Positions 40,280 to 51,760 of a stretch of DNA of 64,000 nucleotides are shown in pieces. The stretch spans positions 23,218 to 87,217 of the forward strand of contig JADJMA010000025.1 in the NCBI GenBank assembly GCA_016709845.1, given 5' to 3'. The translations under genes and the position numbers were made by a program. Origin of the DNA: Flammeovirgaceae bacterium (GTDB lineage: Bacteria > Bacteroidota > Bacteroidia > Cytophagales > Cyclobacteriaceae). Position 1 is the stretch's first letter; every line of letters begins with the position of its first letter. The notes under the pieces are model-generated. The model was not told the DNA's origin. It made no database searches and worked only from the letters and a program-made list of their open reading frames with translations.

Positions 40280-41842
40280 TCACAATTTTTTTACATCAGG
40301 TTTCGTTGCGGCTCCATTCTTCACAACATCAGCCTTGGTTGGCCGGGATATTATTCGCCAATTAAATCCCTTCAGCTTTTTATCAACCTCTTTTATTTCC
40401 TGGGGGGGAATAAACGAGGCATCAGGCATAACGTAAGCACTTACGTTATTTACTTTTCCATTCACAAAGTTGATGCGCATGTTGCTGCAAATCATTTTGT
40501 TCATGCCAGTAAGGTAAGTGATCTTATATCTTTTGCCTTCACTTTCAATTTCTTTCTCCTGTAATGCATAATAGATACTCTCCCCATTGCCTCGAACTTC
40601 AACATGACTAATTACACTGCCATCAAAAATTGCTGTCATTTTGCGCCCTTTAATCTGATTAAAATTTTTCAAGGAATCTTGTGAAGCAACAAACGCATTG
40701 GCGATCATGTAGAGTTTGTCTATTTTTTTGTTTTTCAACAACATCGAAATTGAATCTGCAGTAATTTGATTCTCATTGCTCCATAGAACGGGGTTGGTAA
40801 AAAAATGAATGGTTGAATCGGCCGCTACATAAACCAAAGAATCGGCTACGCCCTGCAGATCGGTTTTATAGATTTTCACATGGTTGTAGGCAAGTAGTCT
40901 TTTTTTTCTGGGATCTTTACTTTCAATAGAGACCAAGGTATCGGCTGCGATGAACAAGGTATCCAGATCATCACCAATCTTCGCCACATATGAGTTGCCA
41001 TATACTTTCGAGATGCCACTTTTTTTATCATAAAAACTATGATCTCCAAAAATGAGCATATTCTCTTCTTTGGAGGTCATCACTACGTTTCCTCTTGCCC
41101 GATAGATTTTTTGCGCGTCATTAATGTCGTATTCGTTTCCTTTGATTTTATAATTTGGGGATTCAATTTGCCCTTCGTTAAGTGCCGAATACTTTTGATT
41201 GGTATTGTAAAATCCATTCTTGTAAACGGCAACACTTCCGTCTTTATCCGTTACGGTAGTCAGGTCGCGGAAGTAGATGATTTTATTTTTTGAATTATAT
41301 TGTAAGGTGTCTGATTGTAAGGTGTAGTCTGGATTTTTACCCACGACATCCTTTTTGAATGATGCCATGTTGGTTCTAATATCATAATAGCCCTTTTTGC
41401 TGGTTAACACATTGGTGGTATCAACCAGTTTACCACCATTAAAATAGCGGGCTTCGTTTTTAGGACGGTCATAATCCAAAAAATCAGTATGCAATGTGGC
41501 TATGCCAAGTTTAGTGAAGACGACATTCTTTCTCAGGTAGGCAATTTTTTTATCCCCATCATAGGATAAGCCAGAAGAGGTAACATCTACCGAATCTCCT
41601 TCCGTGATATGAATTTTGCCGAAGGCTTCTACCCGATTTTCAGTTTTAAAAAAATGGGCCGAATCGCAGTAGATGGTTGTTTTATTCTGTACAAATACAA
41701 CATTTCCTATTACGCGGTCGAAACGCTTACCATCTTTAATACTACCAATAAGGTTATCGGCTTTTTTTAATTTAACCCGCTTTTGTGCTGTAGCCACAGA
41801 GGCAACCAACAGAAGTATAAGAATTAGTTTAAAACGGATCAT
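40280..41842 (-). CDS. OstA/LptA-like protein
   Basis: 520 residues: signal peptide (FKLILILLLVASVATAQ), then repeated OstA-type beta-jelly-roll segments (YCDSAHFFKTENRVEAFGKIHI, GLSYDGDKKIAYLRKNVVF, YDINDAQKIYRARGNVVMTS). LPS transport periplasmic bridge proteins have this fold; a Bacteroidota large OstA-like protein is expected in the Lpt pathway. Ends in a short basic, A/K-rich tail. Intact frame; divergent from tilS. Confidence 0.88.
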   Translation of the reverse strand: MIRFKLILILLLVASVATAQKRVKLKKADNLIGSIKDGKRFDRVIGNVVFVQNKTTIYCDSAHFFKTENRVEAFGKIHITEGDSVDVTSSGLSYDGDKKIAYLRKNVVFTKLGIATLHTDFLDYDRPKNEARYFNGGKLVDTTNVLTSKKGYYDIRTNMASFKKDVVGKNPDYTLQSDTLQYNSKNKIIYFRDLTTVTDKDGSVAVYKNGFYNTNQKYSALNEGQIESPNYKIKGNEYDINDAQKIYRARGNVVMTSKEENMLIFGDHSFYDKKSGISKVYGNSYVAKIGDDLDTLFIAADTLVSIESKDPRKKRLLAYNHVKIYKTDLQGVADSLVYVAADSTIHFFTNPVLWSNENQITADSISMLLKNKKIDKLYMIANAFVASQDSLKNFNQIKGRKMTAIFDGSVISHVEVRGNGESIYYALQEKEIESEGKRYKITYLTGMNKMICSNMRINFVNGKVNNVSAYVMPDASFIPPQEIKEVDKKLKGFNWRIISRPTKADVVKNGAATKPDVKKL

Positions 41843-41972
41843 TTCGGCTTCAAAAATAGATAAAACTTACAGAGTAGTGGCCGCACAAACTAGAATCATT
41901 TCTTTTGGTTATCCGCATTTGAATAAACCGCTGTGCACATAGGATACTCGTTGAAGTAGTATCTTTGAATCT

Positions 41973-43282
41973 GTGAAAGAAAAACTTCTGCAATACCTGA
42001 CAACGTTGGACGTAAATCCTCGGCATGATCAGATTCTTTTGGCTGTGAGTAGCGGACAGGATTCTATGGTTATGCTGCATCTTTTCTCTGATTGTGAACT
42101 TTCCTTTGGTGTTGCTCATGTAAACTTTCAACTGCGCGGTAAGGAATCTGACGAGGATGAGCAGTTTGTTAAGACCTGGTGTAAGCAGCATAAAATTCCT
42201 TTTTTTTCTAAGTGTTTTGAAACCAACAATTATGCCACCGAGAAAAAGGTTTCTATTCAAATGGCAGCCCGCGAACTTCGTTACACTTGGTTTGATGAAT
42301 TGATTCAAAAGGAAGGATTTCGATATGTAGCAACAGCCCATCATGTAAATGATTCAATAGAAACGGTCTTTATTAATTTGACGCGAGGCACAGGTCTTGA
42401 GGGACTTGTAGGTATTCCGAGTAAAAATGGTAATCGGATTCGACCCTTGCTGTTTGCTTCAAAAATCGAAATAGAAACTTATGCGGCTGAAAGTGGAGTC
42501 ATCTGGCGAGAAGACAGCAGCAATCAAACAGATGATTATCAACGTAACTTCATACGGCACACAATCGTGCCCGCGCTCAAAGAGATAAATCCATCGTTGG
42601 AGGAAACTTTCAAAGAGACCGTTGCTAAAATACAGAGTGAATTACAACTAATAGAACATGAAGTAGAACAATGGAAGGAAAGGTATTGGCGGGAAGAAGA
42701 TTCGAGGGTTTTATAAATAAGATTGGTGTTTCAAAGAAGACCCTGGCTGGTCTATGGTATGGCGTAAAGCCTTTCGGTTTTAGCTTTACACAATGTGAAG
42801 AGGTATTACGGGCTCTGGCAGGTCAATCGGGTAAATATTTTTTGTCGTCATCTCATAAATTGGTTGTGGATCGTGATTTTATTGTACTAGCTAAAATAGC
42901 AGAGCCCTTGGAGGAGGTCTTTATTGACAGCCATCAGAATCAGGCAATTTTGGGTAATTATAAAATAGATATAAAACGGGAGGAACGGGCAAATCCGGAT
43001 GCCAGTAACCGAGTTGCCATACTGGATGCCGATCGCGTATCCTTTCCTATTATTTGGAGAAAATGGAGACCGGGCGATTATTTCTATCCACTTGGAATGG
43101 AACATCGAAAGAAAATCAGTGATTTCTTAATTGATCAAAAAATTTCGGTTACGGAGAAAGATTCCATTACTGTTCTCGAGTCGGCTGGCGACATACTCTG
43201 GGTAGTAGGTCAACGAATTGACAACCGCTATAAACTGATGCCTACAACCCAGCAGGCACTTTCTATAACAATAACTTCATAA
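41973..43282 (+). CDS. tilS: tRNA(Ile)-lysidine synthase TilS (frameshifted)
   Basis: Converts C34 of tRNA-Ile(CAU) to lysidine. PP-loop as LLAVSSGQDSMVML near residue 22 (Q in place of the more usual G in SGGxDS), HVNFQLRG, ATAHHVNDSIETVFINLTRG, and REDSSNQTDDYQRNFIRH; C-terminal substrate-binding region with WRKWRPGDYFYPLGM. GTG start at 41973. An indel near 42,700 ends the first frame (EEDSRG-FINKIGV). About 435 residues in total. Confidence 0.94.
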
Positions 43283-43347
43283 AAGCAGGAAATACTTTTT
43301 CTTTGGTTCTAGTGTTGATAACTTGCGAACCGATTTTACAGACCTAA

Positions 43348-44290
<943 letters not shown>

Positions 44291-44297
<7 letters not shown>

Positions 44298-44398
44298 CCA
44301 ATCTGGTACATCGTATAATGAGGTATGGACGTTTGGATAACGCAGCTTGGTATGAAGGCGAGGCGCTGATTGGAAGAGCCCAAAGAATTAAAGGATAA
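44291..44398 (+). other. Orphan C-terminal coding remnant
   Basis: An in-frame stretch of 35 codons (LVHRIMRYGRLDNAAWYEG, then EALIGRAQRIKG and TAA) in good Bacteroidota codon style. It looks like the end of an unidentified protein whose upstream part is missing; it follows directly on the scrambled end of mdh. I do not recognise the family. It may result from the same mis-assembly. Confidence 0.35.
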
Positions 44399-44404
44399 GC
44401 AAGA

Positions 44405-44443
44405 AAGGCATCGTTTTCTCGCTAAACGAGTTGTCTTTTTTTT
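44405..44443 (+). terminator. Probable terminator after mdh region
   Basis: AAGGCA pairs with TGTCTT, and CTCG with CGAG around CTAAA, with unpaired bases between; a T8 run follows. The stem is interrupted, so confidence is moderate. Confidence 0.5.
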
Positions 44444-44643
44444 GGTAGGAAATAAGCAGTCGATAAAATCAGCAACTGAAATAAGTTATGAGAAGCCAGT
44501 TAAAAAGCTTTCCGATGAATTAGATGAAATCTAACCATTTTAATCAGAGTGGAATCGAGTATGAACTATCTAAGGCTTCGTCTTCGACTGAAAAAGGATT
44601 CGGGTGTTTTCTTCTTGGTTTGCTCAAGCCAGAAAACTGGGAA

Positions 44644-44720
44644 ATAAAAAAAAAAAAAAAAACCCGGGGGGGGGCCCCCAACAAAAAAAATTTCCCCCCG
44701 GGGGGGGCACCCGCGCGCGG
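44644..44720. other. Artificial-looking homopolymer block (assembly artefact)
   Basis: A16, G9, C5, A8, T3, C6 and G8 runs follow one another within 77 bases, unlike anything else in the window. It replaces the expected C-terminus of the methyltransferase at 44,721-45,377. This is typical of erroneous read ends or of a mis-joined contig. Confidence 0.85.
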
Positions 44721-45377
44721 GCAATTCGTTGCGCAAAGTCCTTTCCCAAACATCCGCACGTGATCATCTTTCCCAAACGCTTTCTCGCGGTCTCGCGGAT
44801 TCGTGATGGATGCATCTTCGTAGGTAACTTCGGGTACGGGAGAAAAGAAAGGAACTTGCATAATGGCCCAACCCCCGGGCTTCAGCACTCTGTGGATTTC
44901 ATTCATAGCCTTTATATCATCGGCAACATGTTCTAACACATGATTGCACAACACGGCATCAAAGTGGTTATCAGGAAATGGCATTTGATGAATATCCATC
45001 TTCACTTTCGCCAGGGGTGATTCAATGTCGGCAGTAATATATTTCTCACCGTGCTGCTTTTCAAAACGTTTCATAAAGCAAGGTTCGGGTGCGATGTGAA
45101 GTACATCCAGTTTTTCAGAAAAAAAGTTAGTCTGTTCTTTCAGATACAACCAGATTAAGCGGTGGCGTTCCAGACTTAGACAATTGGGACATAGCGCGTT
45201 TGGCCTTGGGTTAATTCTGCCGTAAGGCAAAAACTGTCGATAACTCTTTTCACAAATCGGACATTGTACTGTATCGCCTTTGTAAAAGACACCTAATACC
45301 TTAAGGCCTATACCGCTAAAAAGTTGAAGATATTTTCGGGGGATATACCGAATGAGAAATGAGATAAAACGCTTCAT
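44721..45377 (-). CDS. SAM-dependent methyltransferase (type 11), 3'-truncated by artefact
   Basis: Contains a Cys-rich N-terminal part (VQCPICEKSYRQFLPYG, ALCPNCLSLERHRL; probable zinc ribbon) and a class I methyltransferase domain (LDVLHIAPEPCFMKRFE, DIHQMPFPDNHFDAVLCNHVLEHV, HRVLKPGGWAIMQVPF). The chain is credible up to DHVRMFGKDFAQRIA; after that it runs into the homopolymer block and the C-terminus (about 40 residues) is lost. Substrate unknown; such proteins often lie in cell-envelope gene sets. Start MKRFISF at 45377. Confidence 0.82.
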
Positions 45378-45553
45378 GGGCCGCAAAGATAATAGTTAGA
45401 CCAACATCCAGTCCACAGTCGACTGTCGACCGCTGTTTGACTTATTTTTGAGTTAGTTAAAACTATTTCTGGTAATCTTCCATCTTTATACTGAAAACCA
45501 CAAATTGAGCTCAAAACCGTTTTACTGTGGCCGGAACCTTACTTAAGATTGGT

Positions 45554-46153
45554 ATGATGCACTCGGATGCCCTGATTGCTCGAGCCCGCGAGGGTGATAA
45601 GAGTGCCCAAGGCAAACTGGTGCAGCTTTGGTATAAGCGTATTTACAATTTCGCGTACAAGTTCTTTTTTGATCATGACTTAGCCATGGAAGCTGCGCAG
45701 AAGACTTTCATAAGTATGTATCGAAATATTGAAAGTCTGCAAGAGACAAGTCGGTTTCGTTCCTGGCTCTATACAATCGCGGTAAACTATTGTCGCGAAG
45801 AAATAAGGAAGAGGAAGGCAGGCCGATCTGTTTCATTGAATGATTTAAAACCGGGTGAACGGGAAGAGAGTTATTTGTGGGAGGCCAGTAGTGGACGAAG
45901 AGAAAATCCCGAAAGGCAATTTAGGCAGGTGGAGTTATCGGATTTATTGCAGCAGTGCCTGATGGAATTAAGTGACGAGCAACGTGAAGTGGTGATTATG
46001 AAAGAGTATGAAGGACTGAAGTTTCGCGAAATAGCTGAGGCACTTCAAATCTCAGAGAACACGGTAAAGTCGCGCATGTATTATGGATTAGATGGATTGA
46101 AGAAGATTTTGGAGAGTAAGAATATCACAAAAGAAACAATTGGTTATGAATAA
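45554..46153 (+). CDS. ECF-type RNA polymerase sigma factor (second copy)
   Basis: About 199 residues. Region 2: YNFAYKFFFDHDLAMEAAQKTFISMY and FRSWLYTIAVNYCREEIRKRK; region 4: LSDEQREVVIMKEYEGLKFREIAEAL and NTVKSRMYYGLDGLKKIL. I choose ATG at 45554 (MMHSDALIARAREGDKS). Overlaps the anti-sigma gene by 8 bp, so the pair is coupled. Not closely similar in sequence to the ECF at 31,293. Confidence 0.92.
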   Translation: MMHSDALIARAREGDKSAQGKLVQLWYKRIYNFAYKFFFDHDLAMEAAQKTFISMYRNIESLQETSRFRSWLYTIAVNYCREEIRKRKAGRSVSLNDLKPGEREESYLWEASSGRRENPERQFRQVELSDLLQQCLMELSDEQREVVIMKEYEGLKFREIAEALQISENTVKSRMYYGLDGLKKILESKNITKETIGYE

Positions 46154-46996
46154 GCCAGACGAAAGCACCCTCATCGCGTACCTGTATGGCGAGTTGGATG
46201 CACAGGAAATGCAAAAGGTATCGGATTATCTGGAGCTTAATCCAGAGCTGATGCAACAACTTGAACAGTTGAGCGCTGCGCGCAATACTTTAACGCATGT
46301 GGAGGACAAAGAAGTGATTGCTCCACCCATTTTTACAAACGAGTCAAATCACGCTTCGCGGTTTTGGCAATCGGGTTATTTTAAAACTGTGATGAGTATT
46401 GCGGCCACTTTTCTGCTGCTGTTGGTAGCGGCACGGTTGATTGGACCCGAGATCAGTTATTCTAAAGGTGAGTTGCGAATAAGTTTCCATGGAGAAACTC
46501 CGGTTACCAAAGAAGTAGTCGAGGCTCCTGCAGTGCTTACGCCAACTGATGTTCAAGGTATGATTGATGTGTCACTAAATAAAAACAATAACTTAATCTC
46601 GGCCACCTGGAATAGCAGCAACGAAAAATGCAAGCATCATTAAAAAGCAACCTGGCCACTAATTCAGCTAAAATTGATGAACTGATGAAGGTTGCTTCTC
46701 AGGCTTCTCAAGATCAGGTGCGGACTTTTGTGGCTGGTTTGCAGGAAGACAACCTTCGGTTAATGAAAGATTATCTGCAGTTATCCGCGAAGGATCAAAA
46801 AGTGTATGTGGAGAATTTGTTGGTTGATTTTTCAAAATATTTGCAGGAACAACGTAAACAGGACTTAATGTTATTTCAAACGCGGATGAGTAGTATTGAA
46901 AAAAACAGCGATCAATTTAAACAAGAAACCGAATTGATACTGGCAAGCATTATCTCCAACCCGGAGAGTACTTTAAAAAAGGCAAATAATTATTAA
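46146..46996 (+). CDS. Membrane anti-sigma factor with long extracytoplasmic part (frameshifted)
   Basis: N-terminal anti-sigma domain (DESTLIAYLYGELDAQEMQKV, then LELNPELMQQLEQL), one membrane segment (VMSIAATFLLLLVAARLIG, residues 75-95) and a predominantly helical periplasmic region (DELMKVASQASQDQVRTF, LQLSAKDQKVYVENLL). An indel near 46,630 (SNEK-MQASLKSN) splits the frame; reading across gives about 283 residues. It probably holds the ECF sigma of 45,554 inactive at the membrane until an envelope signal is received; that is inference from context. Confidence 0.8.
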
Positions 46997-47008
46997 ATAG
47001 AAACTGTT

Positions 47009-48217
47009 ATGAACAAACTCGTGAGGATAGCTGTGATGATAGGGATGGTGGTTTTAGTTACCATTCGCACGAATGCACAAAAGAAAATAGACATGGAGCG
47101 GATGCAACGCGATATTGAGGTTACTGAAAATATTCTTAGCACCTTGATTAAACAACAATTTGAAAGGAGGTCTTTTTTTCCAATGGAAATCCAAGGTGAA
47201 TATCGCGAGGGGTATGGCGTAACCTACCGACTGCCTTATGATTTTAATGGCCCGATGGTTTGGAACCTGGCGCCAGATGGAGGCGCAACCATGCTGGATG
47301 GCCGATCTTTCAGCTATTCGTTTGAATTTCCTTCCGGAGATCAAGCTGAGTTAACCCGAATAATGGATGAGGATATGAAAGTTAAAAATGAAGTTATCCG
47401 CGGTACAGGTCGCAGAAACAAGGGCATCAGCAATGCTGCTGCTGATAGTTTACGTGGGGTTAGTTCGGATAAGATCATCCAGGCATGTAAAGAATTTATT
47501 GCTGATTATGGAGACTTAATTACGCAATTAGATCCAACAGAAAAAATTATGATTACGAATCGGGGTGACGGTGAACGTATGTGGTATGGTGCTTTTGTTA
47601 ACAATGCTACCCGGCCAAGTTATATTTCCATTGAGTCAACTTCGGCAGAGATAAATCAACTTAGGCAGGGTAAAGTGAGTCGCGATCAATTTATGAAAAA
47701 TTTGAAAGTGATTAATACGGTTATGGATGACGAGTTGCAACCAGATCTTGAATTGTTAACCAGCATTTTTAATCGTTTATATCGCAGAGACTTATCCAAA
47801 ACTTATTTTACTGAGGACAATGTTTACTACGAGAAGCTAAAAGATTACGGAGTAATTTATTACATGCAGGTGTTCTCCAGTAATCAGAGTGAATATAACC
47901 GGATGTGGGTTATGCCAACTCTTGGACTGCAGGATTTAACGCAGGAGCAACGTGACGGTAAGGTAAAGGAACTTTATCCAAAGTTTGAACGCGATATCAA
48001 AGCAGACATTTTGGAGTATGTTCGCACGGTTAAAAGTTTGAAGCCCGAGGAAGTATTGGTTTTCAATATTCAGTTAACCAAATGTCCTGCTTGCGACATA
48101 CCCTCTTCATTGGAATTAACAATAAAAGCAAGTGTGCTTCAAGATTATGCTTCGGTTAAATTGAGTAAAGAAGCTGCCTTGGCTAAATTTTCTATAAAGA
48201 AAGGCGACAGTCAGTAG
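47009..48217 (+). CDS. Secreted protein of unknown function in the ECF module
   Basis: 402 residues with a signal peptide (MNKLVRIAVMIGMVVLVTIRTNAQ). It has a mid-region with VFSSNQSEYNRMWVMPTLG and a late CPAC pair in LTKCPACDIPSSLEL that could form a disulfide or bind metal. No enzyme motif is recognised. It follows the anti-sigma gene by 12 bp and so is probably part of the same envelope-stress or signalling operon. Intact frame. Confidence 0.7.
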   Translation: MNKLVRIAVMIGMVVLVTIRTNAQKKIDMERMQRDIEVTENILSTLIKQQFERRSFFPMEIQGEYREGYGVTYRLPYDFNGPMVWNLAPDGGATMLDGRSFSYSFEFPSGDQAELTRIMDEDMKVKNEVIRGTGRRNKGISNAAADSLRGVSSDKIIQACKEFIADYGDLITQLDPTEKIMITNRGDGERMWYGAFVNNATRPSYISIESTSAEINQLRQGKVSRDQFMKNLKVINTVMDDELQPDLELLTSIFNRLYRRDLSKTYFTEDNVYYEKLKDYGVIYYMQVFSSNQSEYNRMWVMPTLGLQDLTQEQRDGKVKELYPKFERDIKADILEYVRTVKSLKPEEVLVFNIQLTKCPACDIPSSLELTIKASVLQDYASVKLSKEAALAKFSIKKGDSQ

Positions 48218-48311
48218 CAAATCTTTTTGGACCGCTTATTATGATTTAAGAATGCTAACTCTTTATGATTTTGCGAATCAAAAGTTATTGTACATTCCGG
48301 AAGAATAATTA

Positions 48312-49959
48312 CTAAAGAGAAACGCCACGTTTCCACGGAATAAAATCATCCTGATTTAAAGTAACGGCCTTCGGTTTAATTTTTCCGCTGGCTACCTCAA
48401 TAATAAAGTCAAGAATTTCTCCGCCTTTTTGTTCTATTGTTTTTTCGCCAGTAATAATTGCTCCGCAATCAATATCAATTATATCCGGCATTTTTTTAGC
48501 CAGTTTAGTATTGGTTGAAAGTTTGATAACGGGTGTAATTGGATTTCCTGTAGGCGTTCCCAATCCCGTAGTAAATAAGATAATGTTGGCTCCGGATCCA
48601 GCCATGGCGGTTGTACTTTCTACATCATTGCCCGGTGTGCATAATAAATTCAGGCCAGGAGTTTTTACGTATTCGCCATAATCCAATACATCGGTAATCG
48701 GAGAGGTGCCGCCCTTTTTTGCAGCACCTGCCGATTTCATCGCATCGGTTATCAAGCCGTCTTTAATATTTCCGGGCGAAGGGGTTCATATCAAAACCAG
48801 AACCTACGGATTCGGCAGCTTTGGAATACGCACCCATTAACTCGCTGAATCGGTTGGCGATTTGATCATTCGTGGTACGATTAATAAGTTCTTGCTCAAC
48901 CCCACACAGTTCCGGAAACTCTGATAAAATAGTTGTGCCCCCTAAAGCGGCAATCAAATCAGACGTATGACCGATGGCGGGGTTGGCCGAAATACCCGAG
49001 AAGCCATCTGAACCACCACACTCTAAACCAATAGTTAATTTACTGAGTGGTGCCGACTTTCGCTGTTCTTTATTTACTTCTATCAATGCCAGAAAAGTTT
49101 CTTTGATTGCTTTAGCCAGCAATTCACTTTCCGTACCCTCCTTTTGTTGCTCCAGTATTATCAAGGGTTTGTTGAAATTTTTGTTTAAGCGCGCAAGACT
49201 GCTTCTAAGAATATCGGCTTGCGCATGTTGGCAACCGAGACTCAAGATCGTTCCTCCGGCTACATTCGGATTATTGAGATAGCCGGCAAACAAAGCGCAC
49301 AAAGCATCAGAGTCCTGCCGTGTACCACCACAGCCGCCTTCGTGCGTAAGACATTTTATCCCATCAAGGTTTTCGAAAATTTTTGATTTTGGTTTATTAC
49401 TTCCTTCCAGTACTGATAGTTCGTCAATAGCTTTTGTATTTCCATTCTGATAAAGCGTAACCAACTCGCGTACAAAGTTTTGATACGAGTTACTCTTTCC
49501 AAACCCAAGCTCTTCTTCAAACGCTTGCCGGATAACATTTACATTTCTGTTTTCACAAAATACAAGCGGAACCACGATCCAATAGTTAGCCGTACCCACC
49601 TGGCCATCGGGACGGTGAAAGCCATCGAAAGTTTTGTTTTTCCATTTCAACGTATCGGACGCGTTCCAGGTGGTATTACTTGTTCGGCCGCTATAGGCAG
49701 CGGCTTTGTGTTTTACGTTGTGTGTTGTGATGGCACTACCGGCTGCCATGGGCTCAAGGGCCTTGCCCACGGTTACACCATACATGCACACGTCATCATT
49801 TACCTGTAGCGGATGTTCAACAAATTTATGCTTGGCCGGAATATCGTTTGTAAGCGTTATGGTTTGGCTACCATGCCTTATGGTTTCGCCTGCTTTCAGA
49901 TCTGTAAGAGCCACCAAAACATTATCAGTCGGATTGATTTTAAGAACTGTATTGGCCAT
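48312..49959 (-). CDS. uxaA: Altronate dehydratase (frameshifted)
   Basis: Dehydrates D-altronate to 2-keto-3-deoxygluconate in galacturonate catabolism. N-terminal SAF-like domain (residues 1-95; [16 protein letters not shown]), then the catalytic domain: [65 protein letters not shown], and [20 protein letters not shown] one-base indel near 48,760 separates the last 150 residues. About 550 residues total. Divergent from kdgK. Confidence 0.93.
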
Positions 49960-50078
49960 GAAAGAGTTTTTATTTGTTTGAGGAAAGAGATCTCAATCTA
50001 TGGAATTTCCTTCGATTTTAGAGGAAGTATTTGCATCTTTCATACTTGAACCTGCTGGCATTTCGCCAGTTGACTTAT

Positions 50079-51080
50079 ATGAATAGAAAAAAGATAGTGA
50101 CGTTTGGAGAAGTGATGCTGCGATTATCGACTTCTTCGTTTTCAAGGTTTACCCAGGCTTCGCAATTTGTTGCGCTGTATGCCGGCTCCGAAGCAAACGT
50201 GGCAGCTTCGCTTAGTTTGTTTCAGATATCGGCAGAACATGTAACACGCTTTCCAAATAATGATTTGGGTAAAGCTGCTGTGCAATCTCTTAATAAGTAT
50301 GGCGTTGAAACCAAGCACATTATTTATGGCGATGAACGCATGGGCGTTTACTTTTTAGAGAATGGTGCCATGCAACGGTCATCTAAAATTATTTACGATC
50401 GGTTTGATTCCGCCTTTGCTCATATTAAAAAAGGGATGATCGATTGGGACGATGTTTTGAATGATGCCAGTTGGTTTCATTGGACAGGTATTACACCGGC
50501 CATTTCGCAAGGTGCTGCGGATGTTTGCATGGAGGCTTTGCTTGTTGCACGAAAAAAAGGAATCACCATCTCGGGCGATATTAATTACCGCAGAAATTTA
50601 TGGCAGTATGGAAAATCGGCCGATCAGGTTATGCCTGGATTGATTGAATATACAGATATTATAATTGGAGGCACCACAGATATTGAAAACAGTTTAGGAG
50701 TAAAAGCCTCCAGTTATGAAAAAGCTTGCGTGCAAGCAATGAAAAAATGTCCGGCTGTTAAGAAAATAACATCCACCCATCGCGAGTCCATCAGTTCATC
50801 ACATAATAAAATTTCCGCCCGACTCTGGAATGGAAAAGAATTGTTGAACTCGAAAGAGTACGATCTAACACATATTGTTGATCGGGTAGGAGCTGGTGAT
50901 GCCTACATGGCTGGTCTTATTTATGGTTGGGTAAAAGGAAAGACTGATCAGGATACTATTGAGTTTGCCATCGCGGCAAGCGCCTTGAAACATGGTATGG
51001 AAGGCGATGTTAATTTATGTACAGTGGATGAAGTGGAAACTTTAGTGAAAGGCGAAAATATTGGAAAACTATTGCGATGA
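50079..51080 (+). CDS. kdgK: 2-keto-3-deoxygluconate kinase (PfkB family)
   Basis: Phosphorylates KDG to KDPG. PfkB sugar-kinase fold: VTFGEVMLRLS start, YAGSEANVAASL, ISGDINYRRNLW, and the C-terminal signature VDRVGAGDAYMAGLIYG with the catalytic Asp. ATG at 50079 (MNRKKIV) is chosen over an earlier in-frame ATG that adds a non-conserved leader. 333 residues. The eda start overlaps its stop by 4 bp. Confidence 0.92.
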   Translation: MNRKKIVTFGEVMLRLSTSSFSRFTQASQFVALYAGSEANVAASLSLFQISAEHVTRFPNNDLGKAAVQSLNKYGVETKHIIYGDERMGVYFLENGAMQRSSKIIYDRFDSAFAHIKKGMIDWDDVLNDASWFHWTGITPAISQGAADVCMEALLVARKKGITISGDINYRRNLWQYGKSADQVMPGLIEYTDIIIGGTTDIENSLGVKASSYEKACVQAMKKCPAVKKITSTHRESISSSHNKISARLWNGKELLNSKEYDLTHIVDRVGAGDAYMAGLIYGWVKGKTDQDTIEFAIAASALKHGMEGDVNLCTVDEVETLVKGENIGKLLR

Positions 51081-51739
51081 CATTTACTAAACAACAGATT
51101 GTTGCAGCCATGGAAGAGACCGGCCTTGTGCCTTTGTTCTCGCATGACGATGCAACAAAATCGCAAGCTGTATTGGAAGCTGCTTATAAGGGGGGAGTTC
51201 GTGTTTTTGAGATCACCAATCGAAAAGCAAACTCGTTTGAGATTTTTAAACACTTGCGCAGAGTAGCGAATGACCTTCCCGGAATGATGTTAGGCATTGG
51301 TACCATCATGGATGCGAAAACAACTTTAAAGTTTATAGAAGCCGGTGCTGATTTTATCATTTCGCCTATTCTTAAACTGGAGATGGCGCAAGTGTGTCAT
51401 GATCATAATGTGCATTGGATGCCTGGTTGTGCTACGCTAACTGAAATTGTTACGGCCAAAGAACATGGTGCTGAAGTGATTAAAGTATTTCCAGGTTCGG
51501 TGGTTGGGCCACAATTTGTTTCATCTATTATGCCCGTTGTTCCCGATTTAAAATTGATGATTACCGGTGGTGTTGAGCCTACACGCGAAAATTTAAGTAG
51601 TTGGTTTAAAGCTGGAGCCATGTGTGTGGGTATGGGCTCGCACCTAACCACAAAAGATATTATCGACACTAACGATTGGGCCGGGCTTCAAAAGAAAGTA
51701 GAATCAATTCTGACACTTATCAAGGAAATAAGAAAATGA
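51077..51739 (+). CDS. eda: KDPG/KHG aldolase
   Basis: Splits 2-keto-3-deoxy-6-phosphogluconate to pyruvate and glyceraldehyde 3-phosphate. Seen: GGVRVFEITNRKANSFEIF with the catalytic Glu, MLGIGTIMDAKTTLKFIEAGADFIISP, GCATLTEIVTAKEHGAEVIKVFPG with the Schiff-base Lys in IKVFPG, and MITGGVEPT. 220 residues, intact. Middle gene of kdgK-eda-exuT. Confidence 0.95.
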   Translation: MTFTKQQIVAAMEETGLVPLFSHDDATKSQAVLEAAYKGGVRVFEITNRKANSFEIFKHLRRVANDLPGMMLGIGTIMDAKTTLKFIEAGADFIISPILKLEMAQVCHDHNVHWMPGCATLTEIVTAKEHGAEVIKVFPGSVVGPQFVSSIMPVVPDLKLMITGGVEPTRENLSSWFKAGAMCVGMGSHLTTKDIIDTNDWAGLQKKVESILTLIKEIRK

Positions 51740-51760
51740 TGTTACTGCAAATCCACGCCA

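Noticed and set aside
44544..44720. C-terminal extension of the methyltransferase through the poly-G/poly-A block
   Set aside because: The residues (runs of Phe, Pro and Gly) come from homopolymers and do not resemble the family's C-terminus.
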